A DNA stretch of 64,000 bases from Tamarix chinensis (taxonomy: Eukaryota; Streptophyta; Magnoliopsida; Caryophyllales; Tamaricaceae). The position numbers and the translations under genes are program-made. The stretch spans positions 72,605,466 to 72,669,465 of the forward strand of contig CM060174.1 of the NCBI GenBank assembly GCA_030549775.1, given 5' to 3'. Of the stretch, positions 11,532 through 25,309 are shown piece after piece. How positions within the stretch are numbered: position 1 is the stretch's first letter; each line of letters begins with the position of its first letter. The notes beneath the pieces were generated by a model that saw nothing but the letters and a program-made list of their open reading frames with translations, did not search any database and was not told the DNA's origin.

Positions 11532-13840
11532 ATTTGGTTTGGTTATAAAACTAGTTAAGATTCAATGGATAGTTAAGGATTAAGTTATAATAAATTTTGG
11601 TAATTACATCGTAAGAAACTCCAATAATATATACTTATTGAGAAAAATAATCGATACATTCCAAAAATCATGAAAGTTTGGGAAAAGGTGAGGAATAATT
11701 TTAGAAACCCAAATATAAATAAAATATTGGGTATTGGAGTTGGTTTATTACTTGAGTAAATTTAAACATGTGAAAATAGCAAAATACTATTTTTCCACAA
11801 ATGTGTGAAATGAATAACAACTGGTTCAAATTAATAGAGACGATCGTTAAATAATTTTAGAAAACTAAATATATAAAATATTTGATCTTGAAATTGGGTC
11901 GATGCCCAAACATATGAAAACAGACAAAACAACTAAAAACATTTAATCATATAAATTGATTTTTTTTTTGCAATTTAATAATTTTGAATGAATGGGCGAG
12001 TCATGAATGACCACAATAGATGAATGATATCATAAAATTTTGAGGAACAATTAACAAGTTTGAATGAGTTAAAATGAGCGAAGACGAGAAGAATCAATAA
12101 AATACATTCTTTTGCAATTAAATCAAGTGAATAATTGCAAGTTCAAATATGCTATGAATGGTAAGAAATTCGATAATATAATATTTAGAAGTAAACTATG
12201 AGCCTAATTAGATAAGGCAATTAGGATTTGAAATAATGAGGTATTGCAATCGGCATAGTAGCACCATAACAAACATTATACACATATCAAATTTCACCAT
12301 ATTGGATAACTTGACGTCCGAAGAAGCCTCGTAAAAACTTGTATCTCTAATGCAAATTTCTACTTCAACTAGTAGCAATCAATCACACACACTAGATTGA
12401 AAATATACTTTCGTTCGATTTTGATTGTATTCATTTCACATTCAGTCAAATCAAGTTTACTATGCAATCGACTAAAGCTCGATTTAAATTTGTCACGATT
12501 TAGGTGTAGCTGGAGGCTTTGCTAAATTAGTTCAGTTTTGGTTCTAGATTGGGTTAATGTCATCTCGGACAAGCACTAGATCGATTTATTACCAAATTCG
12601 TCATTTTTTTTAGAATTTAAGTTCAACTTGGGTTTCTAGAACCATATTGAATTTCGATTAGATGAAATCAATTCAAAATTTATATCGATGCGTACTATTT
12701 CTTTATCTAGAGACAAACATATGCTTTTAGCTTGTCAACGTTCCTGGAAGATAATATTAACAAAGACGGGTAAAATAGTAAGATAGAATCACAAAACTAA
12801 TCAAATCGCATATTCAAATCACGAAATGAATCAAATTCTATGACCATCTATCTACATGTCATCTAACATATTGGATTAGACCTAGTTTGAGTTCGTTCAA
12901 TTCATGTATGGTATTAATAGTATCCAATATGAATCATTTGTTAATTTGATTTAGACTAGATACAAATTATTAAATTTATAAATAGTCATTGTATGGTATT
13001 GGTTTGAATGATATCTTTTTTAAAGAGCTTATGAAAATGAATATAAAATACCATATAGATAGTTACAATTGTTATAAAGTTATTACTAATGAAAATTTGA
13101 ATTTAGAACCTTAGGTACTCACAAAATAACATTCACTAGATTAAACCTCAACAATGTATCTCTCTTTAATTAATAGTTTTAGCTACAGTATTTATATAGG
13201 GACTTTTGTATAAAATGTAGTATCGAAAAGTTGCAACTTAATTATACTCCTTGATGGGTAAACCATCTACTTCTGTATACCTGCAGATTGACGACATTTA
13301 CGCCGGTAGAAAACAGCATGCATCTCTACCTCTATGCAAATAAAATTAAATGTGAGAGATAAATGAATCAGCTTTTTTGTTTTCCTATAACAGTCAAATA
13401 CTACAAACATAATATCCCGTGTGATCATTAATAAAAACACATTTGCTTGCAAGTTACTACAAACATAATATCCCATCAATCAAGGTAAAACGTCTTTTTT
13501 TTTTCCTCCCTCATTCATAGCATTTCCTTTGCTTTGGCAGACAACAATTCATTTATTTCCTCTTACCTGTTAGACAGAAGAATTATGATATTCTATCATG
13601 CACGTGTAAGTTTATTCGCTGTCTTTCATCCCACGATCCCCGCGCGCGGCCAGCCCCATTCTCCACAATTTCAAACTCGGATCTACTGAGGAGCAATTCT
13701 CTTATTTTCTTTGCATGAATTTATTCGGGTCAATTATTCCTTTCACACACAATGCTAGCTAGGGTCCAGCTTCAAATCATAGAAGAACTACTTTCTTAAA
13801 TTATGAAACTTTTAATTACAAGCTAGTACTACATCCTTTA
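11532..13840. other. AT-rich intergenic stretch, no feature recognised
   Basis: There is no gene-like frame, tRNA or clear transposon end. Short open frames (for example 13267-13479 on minus) lack codon structure or homology that I recognise. The GATCCCCGCGCGCGG patch near 13635 is a local GC spike only. Confidence 0.5.
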
Positions 13841-14446
13841 TGTAATATCCCCTATTTTAGAACTTTAATTTTTATCATTATATTTCTTAATGAGGAAATG
13901 ATTCTACTTTAAGATGTTTTTGTTTTTCGGTTAGATAGGTTGTCTTAGTTTTTTTTTGGTTTTGGGCCGGTATTATTATCAGTTAGCTGGTGGGTCGTAG
14001 ATAACTACTCAACTGATTGTGTCTATTTTATTTTGGAGTTTATGATAAAATTAATTGATTGATTCATCTAGATTATTGTTTTTATGACCTGTTTTGATTT
14101 CATAATATTATCTAAAAAGTTTCTGATTGTTTAGTCTCATTGCTTCTTTTTTTATAATCATTTTTATGAGTTGTATGCTTAGTCTCTTAACTTCTAGAAC
14201 CTTACTTCGATTGATTCACCAAAGATCTATCAAAAGTGTTTTTCTACCAATTGCACATTACCTCAACAAGTAAACTCTCATCTCCCATTTCTCCTATTAG
14301 ATTTTGTGTAGTAGAAATGGGAGAAGTCATTCGAGTTGATTGGAGCCCCTTCTTTCTCATGCTTGATTTCTACTTTACTCTCATCTTCACCTTACCCCAT
14401 AACTTTCTTCATTTAAGTGTGAATGAAGCAACTTTTAGTCAGCTTT

Positions 14447-14660
14447 TCACACCCCAAGTTGACACGATCACGCAGGGCTATCTTGAGCACTTTCAAATTG
14501 ATCAGATCAATATGAGTCCTTTCAATGTGCTTTTTGTCACTCATGCGCCTTCCGAAAAAAATTTCAAAATTTTTTTAAAACTTTCTAGGAGGGTTATCCA
14601 TCCTAAAATTACTCCATGGTCGACACGCTTAACTATGAAATTCTTAGAATAAAATTCCCA
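14447..14660 (-). mobile_element. E3: truncated E-type element inside D3
   Basis: CACACCCCAAGTTGACACG and the following 200 bp resemble E1 (start, central TTTTTAAAACTT part, ACTATGRARTT part), but the distal third is missing. The open frame 14236-14652 crosses the D3/E3 boundary and is not a gene. Confidence 0.45.
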
Positions 14661-16337
14661 AAAGGATGGTATTTACCCTTAGTTGAACTTAACCCTCTCA
14701 TCTCTCCTTATGCCCTCTTGTACATTTTCTTCATCTTTCAACCCTTTATGCAAAGTGTTCTCTCATCTTTCCTCCTTGTTTTTTCTCTAAGTGTTGAAGA
14801 CTTCATTATGTCCTCTTGTGTGTGATCAAGACGTATTCTTCTCTTCCCCTCATTTTACTTACTTTGTTCTTCCCTTAATTCTTTGTCTAACCTTTTTTTA
14901 TATTTTCTATAAGTAAAAAGGTGTTAGGCTTAGGAAAGAGTTATTCTGTCTCTTTTCCCTCTCTAGGTGTCATCTTTGTTGTTGGGTATGCCTTATTTTC
15001 TTTGTTTGATTATTGATACTTAATGTATGTTTTCCTTATGTTATGTTAGGATTTCTAATTTCTATTTTTCGGTTATGAGTGTTAAGTAAAAGAAGGATAG
15101 TTGGAAGCTAGAGCTTTGGGTGGTTCTTGGTTATTTATTTTGCTAAGTGTGATTACAAAGGAGGTAAACATATACTCCTTCTAAATATATGATAATCCAT
15201 TATGGTAGCATAAGTATTAGTAAACATGATTCATGTGATCCTAATTTATTATATACTTAAGAATGAGGTTATGAAAGTATGATTAGGAGATAAGTATAAT
15301 ATGTTGGAGTATGCAAATATATTTGGCCATTTTAGCCCCCTTTTGTGATTTTGAGGCATGTTGTTAATTTGGTTTTCTAAGCATGAATTAGGTGTAACCA
15401 ATATAATTTATATGAAATTTTCTGCCTAAAAGCATGCTAGAGTTGCATGGATGTTATAGGAATTTGTTGAGTTTAATCACATGAGTAATTTACTTTGCCT
15501 AAAAAATTTAGTTAGTTGGTACGAACAAAACTAGTTAACTAGTTTTAGCCCACTAGTCAGTTGGTCAGGCTAGAACATGCATATCTTGAAGTTTAACATG
15601 CACCAATCAACTAGTTAGGGAAAGAATTAGTCACCTGGTTTACCAATCGCATGGCTACCCTTAAATTCATCGACTATTTTTGTAACACCTCCAAAATTCA
15701 CTACTGAAAAATTTCATCTTCTTTAAAAGAAATAGCGGAAGTAAAATAACAAACTGTGAATTTTGAGGATATTACCGCCACACTTAGTACCAGATCGGTT
15801 CACTCCTACCGTTCCAGTACCAAGTGCTAAGGCTAAAAGTATAAAACACAATTTACAAACTATATTTAAATCAGAGTAGCATGACAAATCGTTTATAAGT
15901 ATAAAGTCCACCAATGGTATTTACAAAAACAACAATAACATTAAAACCATAAATTTAAAAGAGAAAGAGAAGAAAACTCTAACAACTTCAGATAATTCCT
16001 TACTCTCTTTCCCGTTGCCTACTCGAATAGCACCTGAAAAAGACCTGCAAGGGACACTGCTCATTGAATAGGTAGGGACCCCACGAATGGAACCTTTCAG
16101 CACTATGGTACTGAATAACCCTTTAAAAACACACTTAAAAGCATGCCCGCAATGTAACACATGATACAAAGCTATATACATATATAACATGATGTGTATA
16201 AATAACATTCACATAATTAACATTCACATCAGATATCAATAGCTCGTAATATACGATCGATACTTTTGGCTTTAAGCCATTAGTCCATCATTATTCAATC
16301 ATCACTCAGATTTTATATCCATGTGAGTGCGGGAGAT

Positions 16338-16766
16338 CCACTATTATAGCCGGTGGACCGGTCATATAGGGCAAAACGCTCCTAGCCACTATTATTCGCT
16401 GGTGGACCGGTCATGTAAGGCAAAACGCTCCTAGCCACTATTATTCGCCGGTGGATTGGTCTGGCCCCGACTCACATGGTGTTCCACTATAAGTGATTAG
16501 TATTTTTTCATATCTTTATTCACAACCATGACTGATTTTATTGAGCTCGGGACCCCCACTATTATTGCCGGTAGATCAGAATATATATATCAACATCATC
16601 CAGGATAACACGTTCCTGAGCCACTATTATATCCGGTGGATTGGTTTTCATAATCACTTGCCAGGGCATCACACTCTTGGGCCACTATTATATCCAGTGG
16701 ATCGGTACTCATAATCACTTACCAGGGCAACACGCTCCTAGGCCACTATTATAACTGGTGGATCGG
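16338..16766 (-). repeat. CCGG-core tandem array, 7 copies (A1)
   Basis: There are seven units of the CCACTATTATAGCCGGTGGA type, spaced about 55-65 bp, with CAGGGCAACACGCTCC-type linkers. The same number occurs in A2 at the same place. The units are homologous to those in B1 and B2. Confidence 0.85.
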
Positions 16767-17880
16767 TACTCAATACTATAATTCAACTGGGTCTAGCTCA
16801 TTAATCTTTCACTTTCATGATTAGTATTTTTCCTTTCTTTAATCAGTACAACAATTTCATTTATTTGCCTTGGACAGGAGATCAAGAACCCAGGAAACAA
16901 AGGTACACCGGTCGTACCGGTGTATACAAGTTACTTAGTACCCTTCAACCATGAACCCAGTGATGTAAATGTACCCTGGTCGTACCGGTACATAAAGCTA
17001 CTCAGTACCCTATAGACAAGGACATCTAATCCATAAGTATGCATACCCTCTAAATAGGTCCGTAGAGCTAGATAGAGTAAGATATATGGCATGGCTGGAG
17101 CACAAAGGCACACCAGCAAATACCAGAATAATCGTGGGCTAAACCACGTCTTTAGGGTAGCGACCCCTAAAGACCCACCATTCCCGATCTCGAGGTCTTT
17201 CACTATAAGTATTAGTGTCTTAATTAAAGTGATCACAAAAAGCACAATAATCATATACTTATTCACTTTCAATCATTCTAATATCATTAGTCATTTCTTG
17301 TTCAGACGGCTATCCAAGATAACACAGAAAAATCATTAAAGCCATCATAATCTCATCTAATTCGGAATTAGGATTCGTTCTCGTGGTACTTACTAATTAT
17401 CAAATATTCTTACCTTACTAATTAGTATTATTTGAGTCATATTATGAAATTCCATAATCACAACGACATGTCAAGTACAAATTACTCATTTTCCCCTTAT
17501 TTATATAATTGCTAAGTCATCCCTTCCTTACTTGACAAATTACTCTATTACCCTCCTTGTTGCATAATTACCAAATTACCTCTTACTCGATTTAGGTTAC
17601 CAAGTTATCTCCTACGCTTTTTAGATCACCATCCACCCCTTATAATTGCTACACTTATTATATTTCCCATTTGGTTGGTTAGATTACCGAATTGCCCTTT
17701 TCCTTTGTTATAATTACTAAATTGCCCTTAAGTTGGATAAATTATCAAAATACCCTTCTTCATTATCATGATTACCAATTTTTTCCTTTAGTTGGTTAAA
17801 TAATTACCAATATACCCTTCAGTCGGTTAAATTACCAAATTTCCCTTCTTCATTATCATAATTACCAAATTGCCCCTTTA

Positions 17881-18270
17881 GTTGGATAAATTACCAAATT
17901 GCCCTTCTTCATTATCATAATTACCATTTTACCCTTCTCAATTATTATAATTGCTATTTTACCCTTTTCAATTATTATAATTACCATTTTACCATTCTCC
18001 ATTATTATAGTTATCATTTTATCCTTCTCCATTATAATAAATACCAATTTACTCTTCTCCATAATTATAATTACCAATTTACCCTTCTCCATATTTATAA
18101 TTATTAATTCACCCTTTTTCATATTTATAATTATTAATTTACCCTTCTCCATAATTATAATTACCAATTTACACTTCTCCATAATTATAATTACCAATTT
18201 ATCCCTCTCCATACTTATAATTATTAACTTATCATTCTCCATAATTATAATTACCAATTTACCCCCTTTT
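17881..18270. repeat. 30-bp minisatellite, 13 units without indels (A1)
   Basis: Each 30-bp unit reads roughly ATAATTATAATTACCAATTT plus ACCCTTCTCC, and the period holds exactly from about 17881 to 18270. Because 30 is divisible by three, open frames of 131 and 144 codons arise on both strands with a 10-residue period (MEKGKLVIII on minus). They are by-products of the repeat. Degenerate units extend over about 17560-18580. The A2 equivalent is at 23410-24650. Confidence 0.9.
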
Positions 18271-19236
18271 ACTTATAAATTACCGTTTTACCCCTTTACT
18301 ACCAAAATTACCATAATATCCTCTTATTTATAAAAATTACCATTTTACCTCCTTACATCTAAATTTACCATATTACCCTTTTTGCTTGCAAATTACCATA
18401 ATAACCTTTTACATCCAAAATTACCATTTTGCCGTTCTTTTTCAAAATTACCATATTACCCTTTTTACTCCCAAAATTACCATAATACCCCTTTACTTAT
18501 AAAATTACCATTTTTCCATTTAATCATAAAATCACCATATTGCCCTTTTGCCTCCAAAATTACCACGTTACCTCATTTATTACACCACTTTTATTAATTT
18601 AACATTACCACATGAAATAATAATATTAATACTCCATTAACCATATCCAAGTCCACCAACTATTATATTTAATATAATACTTATTAGCACCACACATATT
18701 AGGCCACATTCTAGCACCAAGACTATTACTAAAATGCCCCTAGGGCTCACAGTAATATTATTCATGCATAGATGGTCACAATAACATAAAATAACATGGA
18801 TAAGTATTTAACACTTTCGTTAATAATCAAACTCTTCCCTTAAGCAAAATTTCCACACATGGCATATAAATTAACATACTTTTTTGTTCTTTTTTTTTCA
18901 ATCAATATAAGCAAATATATATACTATATTAAACCACAAATATCAAGCATAATAACATATTAAAAATCCTAATGTGCTAACATACGTTTATCCATGCGTT
19001 TAAGTGGGGTTTAACGATTACCTTAATTCCCGCAAAATTGAATCTTACCGGTATTCTAGTTAAAGATTCAAGCTTTGATTAGCAAAACCAATACCTAAAA
19101 ATAATATCAATACTTATTATATTAGAAATAAGAAAATCAAAGCATAAGACTTTATAAATTTTACTCAATGAAATAATTAATTTAAATATTATCATACCTT
19201 AAAATTATTAATAAAAATAGCCAATAAATGCAGAAA

Positions 19237-19260
19237 CTCATGCTGCTTATGCAGCATGAG
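19237..19260 (-). repeat. Hairpin in A1 (10-bp stem, 4-base loop)
   Basis: CTCATGCTGC / loop TTAT / GCAGCATGAG. It corresponds to the palindromes in A2 and D1, with paired substitutions that keep the stem. Confidence 0.8.
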
Positions 19261-19269
19261 CTGCATGTA

Positions 19270-20090
19270 AAAATAAAAGAGGAAGGCTCGAAGAGGGGGT
19301 GAAAGGAAGAGATAACAACTATTTTCGGGTTGGGGTCTTTAGGCTAGAAAAGAGGGTAGGTGGGGGAGGATTGGAGGCAAGGGAAGGGTGCAGAGTGAAG
19401 AGGGGGTGTAGGTGGAGGCTGGGGATGGTTTGTTGGTTGCCAAGAGCGGCGGAGGCGGCATCGGCGGAGAGGCGGCGAAGATGGTTGTCGGGCTAGGCAT
19501 GGTTGAGAAGGAAGGAAAAGAGAGGGAAAAAATGGAGGGGTACAGGGGCTGGTTTTGGGAAAAGAAGGTGTGGGGGTGGTAGAGGAGGTTGCAGGGAGTT
19601 GAATGGTAGGTTGGGTGGCGGCAGGACGACAACGAACAGTGGGGTTGCAGGTGGGCTGCCGAGAAGGGGGAAAATGGAGAGAAAAATAGGTGGAGAGGAA
19701 GAAGGGATGCGGGATGGCTTGAGAGGGTGTATTGTGGTGGTGTAGGGCGGTAGTAGAAGGTGGAATGAGGCACTGAAGGTGGTGGGTGTGGCGGAGAAAG
19801 CGGTAGAGGGGCGGTGGTGCACAAAACAGGGGGAGGATGGAGAGGAAGAAAATGAGAGAGAAGAGGAGATCGGGGGGAATAAGGGCTCAAAAATATGGGG
19901 CAGAAAAAGGATGAAGGGGAGAAGAAAAAGAAGAGGGAGGGTAGAGGGATAGGTGGCTGATCGGGTGGCAGCGTTTAGGGTGGCAGGGGGTCGTAAGGTG
20001 GTAGGGAGAGGGTGACATAGAGGAGGAAAGGGAAGCCATGCGGGATGGGGTGCATGGCTGCCTGATTCCAAAATGGTGAAAAAAAGACAG

Positions 20091-20122
<32 letters not shown>

Positions 20123-20490
20123 TGGTGGCAGTGGCATTCGGATTGCAGACATGACGATGGGGACAGGTCGAGGGCGTCGGTTAGGACGTAGTAGAATAAG
20201 AGAAAGAAAAAAAAGAAAGGGAAGGGAGCATCAGGCCGGTTGGGGAAGGTGAAAGGGGAACTGGGCCGGCCCGAGGTGAAGGGAAGGAAAGAAAAAAATG
20301 GGGGAGTTTGGTTGGGTCGAGACGTGCAGGAGAGGAGGGGAAAGAGAGGGAGAAGAGAGATGGGTCGGCGACCCAGACGCAGGGGAGAGGCTGGCCTGGT
20401 GCGGCAGCACGAGGGGAGAAAAATGAAAAAGGAAGGAAAGGAGAAAAAGGAGAAAGAAAAGAAAAAGGGGGAAAGGAAAAGGAAGATAGG
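19270..20490 (-). other. GC-rich leader and promoter region of A1
   Basis: This is G/A-rich on the plus strand and C/T-rich on the transcribed strand, with a (GA)n run at about 20092-20117. Open frames on both strands (up to 219 codons on minus) are Ser/Pro/Leu-rich low complexity without domains, and the corresponding A2 frames are not conserved. I see no clear TATA box. Confidence 0.55.
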
Positions 20491-22183
20491 GAAAATAAAA
20501 TAAAATAATTTATAAAATATTAGAATATAAATTTTTTTTGGAAAATAAATTTATTTAATAGTTTTAATATAATATAATTAAATATATGGGTTAAAAGGGA
20601 TAATTTTAGTAAAGTATTTGTTTGGAAAGTTATTTAAATAAAATAAGTAGGGTAAAATGACAAAATATTTATTTTAACTTATTAAATATTTCTAATTAAT
20701 TTATATACCCAAAAATCCATAAAATAATTAAATTTGAAAGCTAATTTATCCCAAATAAAGGCTATTTATTAAATTATTGGTTTTCTAAAATTTTAGGGGA
20801 TTACAATTTTGTCTATTTTACATGATATGCCTTTTATTTTAGGTTTCAAACTAGCCAATTGGTTTTTGGGGCCGATTAATTTGTCTATTAGGATAGTTTT
20901 GTCAATTTTTGAGAGTTAACATTATGGGTTGACAATGAGTATGGCATTGCCATGTGCTTTCACATTAGATATCAACCTTTAATTATGATTGACCTTAAAT
21001 AATCAAAATTAAAGGAAAACAATTAAGTGTAAATGGTTATCATATGTGCCCTATGTGTTGCGGTAATTACTTCAATAAAATATTAACTTTTAAAGTAAAA
21101 GATCTCAAGAATTGTGAATAATCACTTTTCATAGTGAGATACCCTAGAGATAAGGTAGGAGCTATTAAATTGGTTTGGCAGTCTATGTCTTACCATTTCT
21201 ACTAAGACCCTACATCTACTCTAATTAGTTCTTAGGACTTCTCAGAAAGTATAGATTATGTGACCTAGGATGGAGGATATTATGTTGTCTTGTTGTGTCA
21301 ATGTGACCAAAATACTTTTATGTCTTCCCCTTAAACGCATTCTTTGGGTTGCAAGAATGGAGAATATTGTAATACTTCGTATTTTTAAATTTTAAATTTA
21401 TTAAGTTTAATTATTTTATAAGCGAATTTGATGAAAATATTTAATTATTCTAATTTTGATTCATTTTATGAACTTATTGACAATTCCAACTTCATATTTG
21501 AATTTAATTAATCGTTATCGTTGCGAATCATTCTTGTAACACCCCCAAAATTCACTATTGAAAAATTTTGTTTTATTTGAAAGAGTTAGCGGAAGCAAAT
21601 TATAAAATCTTGAATTTTGGGGATATTACCGCCACATTTAGTACCAGACCGGTTCACTCCTACCGTTCCAGTACTAAGTGCTAAGGCTAAAAGTGTAAAA
21701 TACAATTTACAATCCATTTTTAAATCAGAGTAGCGGATCGAATTATTTACAAGAATAAAATCCACCAGTGGTGGTTACTTTAACAACATTAACATTAAAA
21801 CTAGGAATTTAAAAGAGAAAGAGAAAAACCCTAACGATACCAGATAATTCCTTACTCTCTTTCCCGTTGCCCACTTGAGTAGCACCTGAAAAGACCTGCA
21901 AGAGGCACTGCCCATTGAATAGGTAGGTGCCCCACGAATGGATCCCTTCGGTACTATGGTAATGAGTAACCCTTTAATACCACACTTAAAAACAGGCCCG
22001 CAATGCAACACATAATGCAAGCTATATACATATGTAATGATAGGTGCATAGATAACATTCACATACATAACAAGTCTGTTACATATCAACAAGTTACAAG
22101 GTACGATCGATACATTTAGGCCTTAACCCTTCAGTCCATTATTATTCAATCATCTCTTTGTTATAACCACGTGAGTGCGGGAA

Positions 22184-22616
22184 CCCCACTATTATAGTCG
22201 GTGGACCGGAATACATACAGGGCAGAACGCTCCTAACTACTATTATTGCCGGTGGATCGGTCTCCAGGGCAGAACGCTCCTATCCACTATTATTCGCCGG
22301 TGAACCAGTCTGGCCCCGACTCACAAGGTGTCCCACTATAAGTAATTAATATCTTTTCGTAATTTATTCACATCCAACACTTGTTTTATTGAGCTCGGGA
22401 CCCCCACTATTTTAGCCGGTGGACCGGAATACATATAATCATCATCCAGGGAAAAACACTCCTGGGCCACTATTATATCCATTGGATCGGTACTCATAAT
22501 CACTTTCCAAGGCAACACGCTCTTGGGCCACTATTATATCCGGTGGATCGGTACTCATAATCACTTGCCAGGGCAACACGCTCCTGGGCCACTATTATAA
22601 CCGATGGATCGGTACT
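22184..22616 (-). repeat. CCGG-core tandem array, 7 copies (A2)
   Basis: There are seven units as in A1. Small open frames crossing this region are artefacts. An extra duplicated block of about 75 bp (ACCCTTCAACCACGAACCCA at about 22787 and 22853) follows the array and is single in A1. Confidence 0.8.
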
Positions 22617-23409
22617 CAATATCATAAGTCAACTGGGTCCGACTCATTAATCTTTCACTTTTGTAATTAGTGTTTTTCCTTTCTTCAATCAGCACAACAA
22701 TTATATTTATTTGCCTCGGACGGGAGATCAAGAACCCGCGACACAAAGGTACACCGATTGTACTAGTGCATATAAGCTGCTCAGTACCCTTCAACCACGA
22801 ACCCAAGGACGCAAAGGTACCCTGGTCGTACTGGCGCATAAAGCTACTCAGTACCCTTCAACCACGAACCCAAGGACGCAAATGTACCCTGGTCGTACTG
22901 GCGCATAAAGCTACTCAGTACCCCACTGACAAGAACACCTAATCCATAAGTATGCATACCCCCTAACTAGGTCCGTAGAGCTAGATAGAGTAAGATATAG
23001 GTCCTAACTGGGGCACAAAAGCACACCAACAAACACTAGAATAGTCGTGGACTAAACCACGTCTTTAGGGTAGCGACCCCTAAAGAGTCACCATTCCCGA
23101 TCTCGAGGTCTTTCACTTTAAGTATTAGTGTCTTAATTAAAGTGATCACGAAAAGCACAATAATTAGGTACTTATTCACTTTCAATCGTTCTGATATCAT
23201 TAGCCATTTCTTATTCAGGCGGTTATCCGAGATAATACAGAGAAATCATTAAGGCCGTCATAATTTCATTCTAATTCCGAATTAGGATTCGTTCTCGTGA
23301 TACTTACTAATTATCAAATACTCTTACCTTACTAATCAACATTATTTGAATCATATTATGAAATTCCACAATCACTACGACATGTTAGGTATAAATTACT
23401 TATTTACCC

Positions 23410-24650
23410 CTTATTTATATAATTGCTAAGTCATCCCTTTCTTACTTGACAACTTATCCTATTACCCTTCAGGTTGCATAATTACCAAATTACCTCTTAT
23501 CTGATTTAGGTTACCAAGTTATCTCCTACGCTTATTAGATCACCATTCACCCCTCATAATTGCAACACTTAACATGTCTCCTATTTAGTTGGTTAGATTA
23601 CCAATTTGCTCTTTTCTTTTATTACAATCAACAACTTGCCCTTTTGTTGGATAAATTACTAAATTACCCTTATCCATTATCAAAATTACCAAATTACCCT
23701 TCTCAATTATTATCATTGCCATTTTACCCTTCTTAATTATTATAATTACCATTTTACCCTTTTTCAATTATCTTAAATCCCAAATTACCCTTATTCATAA
23801 TTATAATTATTAATTTACCCTTCTTCATAATTATAATTACCAATTTACCCTTCTCCATATTTATAATTATTAATGTACCCTTCTCCATTTTTATAATTAC
23901 TATATTACCTTTCTCCATTATTAAATTACCATAATGCCTTTTAATTGGCTAATTTACCAAATTGCCCTTTTTTAGTATCATAATTATCCAATTGCCCTTA
24001 TATAATCATAATTTATTTATCAAATTATCTTTCGTCGTTATCATAATTACCAAGTTACCCTTTACTCCCAAGTTTGCCATAAATATCCTTTTATTTACAA
24101 AATTATCCTTCTACCCCTTACTTCCAAATTACCATAATATCCTTTTATTTATAAAAATTACCATTTTACCCCTTACATCCAATTTTACCATATTACCCTT
24201 TTGCTTGCAAATTACCATAATATCCTCCTTCATACAAAATTACTATTTTACCCCTTACTTCCAAAATTACCATTCTTACCACTTATAAAATTACTATATT
24301 GCCCTTTGACTCGAAAATTACCACTTTACCCTTTTCTCCAAAAATTACCATAATATCCCTTTACTTATAAAATTATCATTTTACCATTTAATCATAAAAT
24401 TACCATATTGTTCTTTTGCCTCAAAAATTACCATAATACTCTTCTTTCTCACAACTTACAATTATATCCTTTTACTTATAAAATTATCATTTCACCCATT
24501 TCTTTTGAAATTACCAAAATACCCTTTTGCTTACAAAGTCACCGTTTTACCCATTTCTTTCAAAATTACCAAAATACTCCTTTACTACAAAATTTCCAAA
24601 ATACCCTTTTCATTTATAAAATTTCCACTTAACCCCTTTATTACACCACT
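23410..24650. repeat. Degenerate ATTACC minisatellite (A2)
   Basis: This is the counterpart of the A1 repeat, with a less strict period. Units of AAATTACCATTTTACCC type are mixed with TTTACTTATAAAATTACC units. It is non-coding. Confidence 0.8.
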
Positions 24651-25283
24651 TTTATGAATTTAACACCACTACATAAAATACTAATATTAGCACTTCATTC
24701 TTATCATTTAACTCCACCAACTTATCATTATTCAACATAATACTTATTAGCAACTACATATATTAGATCACATACTTACATAAGCATATTACTAAAATAC
24801 CCTTAGACGATAATATCATTCATGCATTAGCAACACAATACATCATAGACAAGCATCTAACATTTCCATCAATACTCAAACTCCTTCCTTAAGTATCATA
24901 CCTACACATGACACAAAAGCTATCATACTTTTCTTTTTTATCAATAAATATAAACAACCATATATATATCATACTAGGCACACAAAACATGCATAAAATC
25001 ATACTAAAATCCCTAATGTGCTAGCATACGTTTTTCCATGCATTTAAGTGAGGTTTAACGATTACCTTAATCCCGCAAAAATCGAACCTTATCGGTATCC
25101 CGGTTAAGGATTCAAGGCTTAATTAGCAACTCAACACCTAAAAATAATATCAATAACTATTAGGTTAGAAGTAAGAAATTAAAAGGATAAAACTTTATAA
25201 AAATTTTATTTAATAATAATACACTTTAATTAATTATTAATATACCTCAAAATTTAGCCAAATAAATTCCAAAATAATGTGGA

Positions 25284-25309
25284 GCTCACGCTGCATGAAC
25301 AGCGTGAGC
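25284..25309 (-). repeat. Hairpin in A2 (10-bp stem, 6-base loop)
   Basis: GCTCACGCTG / loop CATGAA / CAGCGTGAGC. It lies at the same place as in A1, at the edge of the GC-rich leader. Confidence 0.8.

Larger units (their letters stand above)
15681..20805 (-). mobile_element. A1: solo-LTR-like element, 5.1 kb, TSD ATTTT
   Basis: The plus strand starts TGTAACACCTCC and ends GGGGATTACA, flanked by ATTTT (15676-15680 and 20806-20810). It is colinear with A2 over its full length. Contents in plus order: GGTATTACCGCC-type motif, CCGG array (16338-16766), a 30-bp minisatellite (17881-18270) in a wider region of degenerate ATTACC repeats, a hairpin (19237-19260) and a GC-rich leader (19270-20490). 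I orient it minus by analogy with B1: the GTGTTACA end is the 3' end. There is no gag or pol. The D3 sequence is continuous across it. Confidence 0.85.

Noticed and set aside
14236..14825. 138- and 69-codon plus-strand frames
   Set aside because: Lie across D3 and E3 repeat sequence.
17862..18333. 131- and 144-codon frames with a 10-residue period
   Set aside because: Produced by a 30-bp minisatellite on both strands.
19339..20508. Open frames in the A1 GC-rich region
   Set aside because: Low complexity and not shared with A2 despite colinearity of the DNA.
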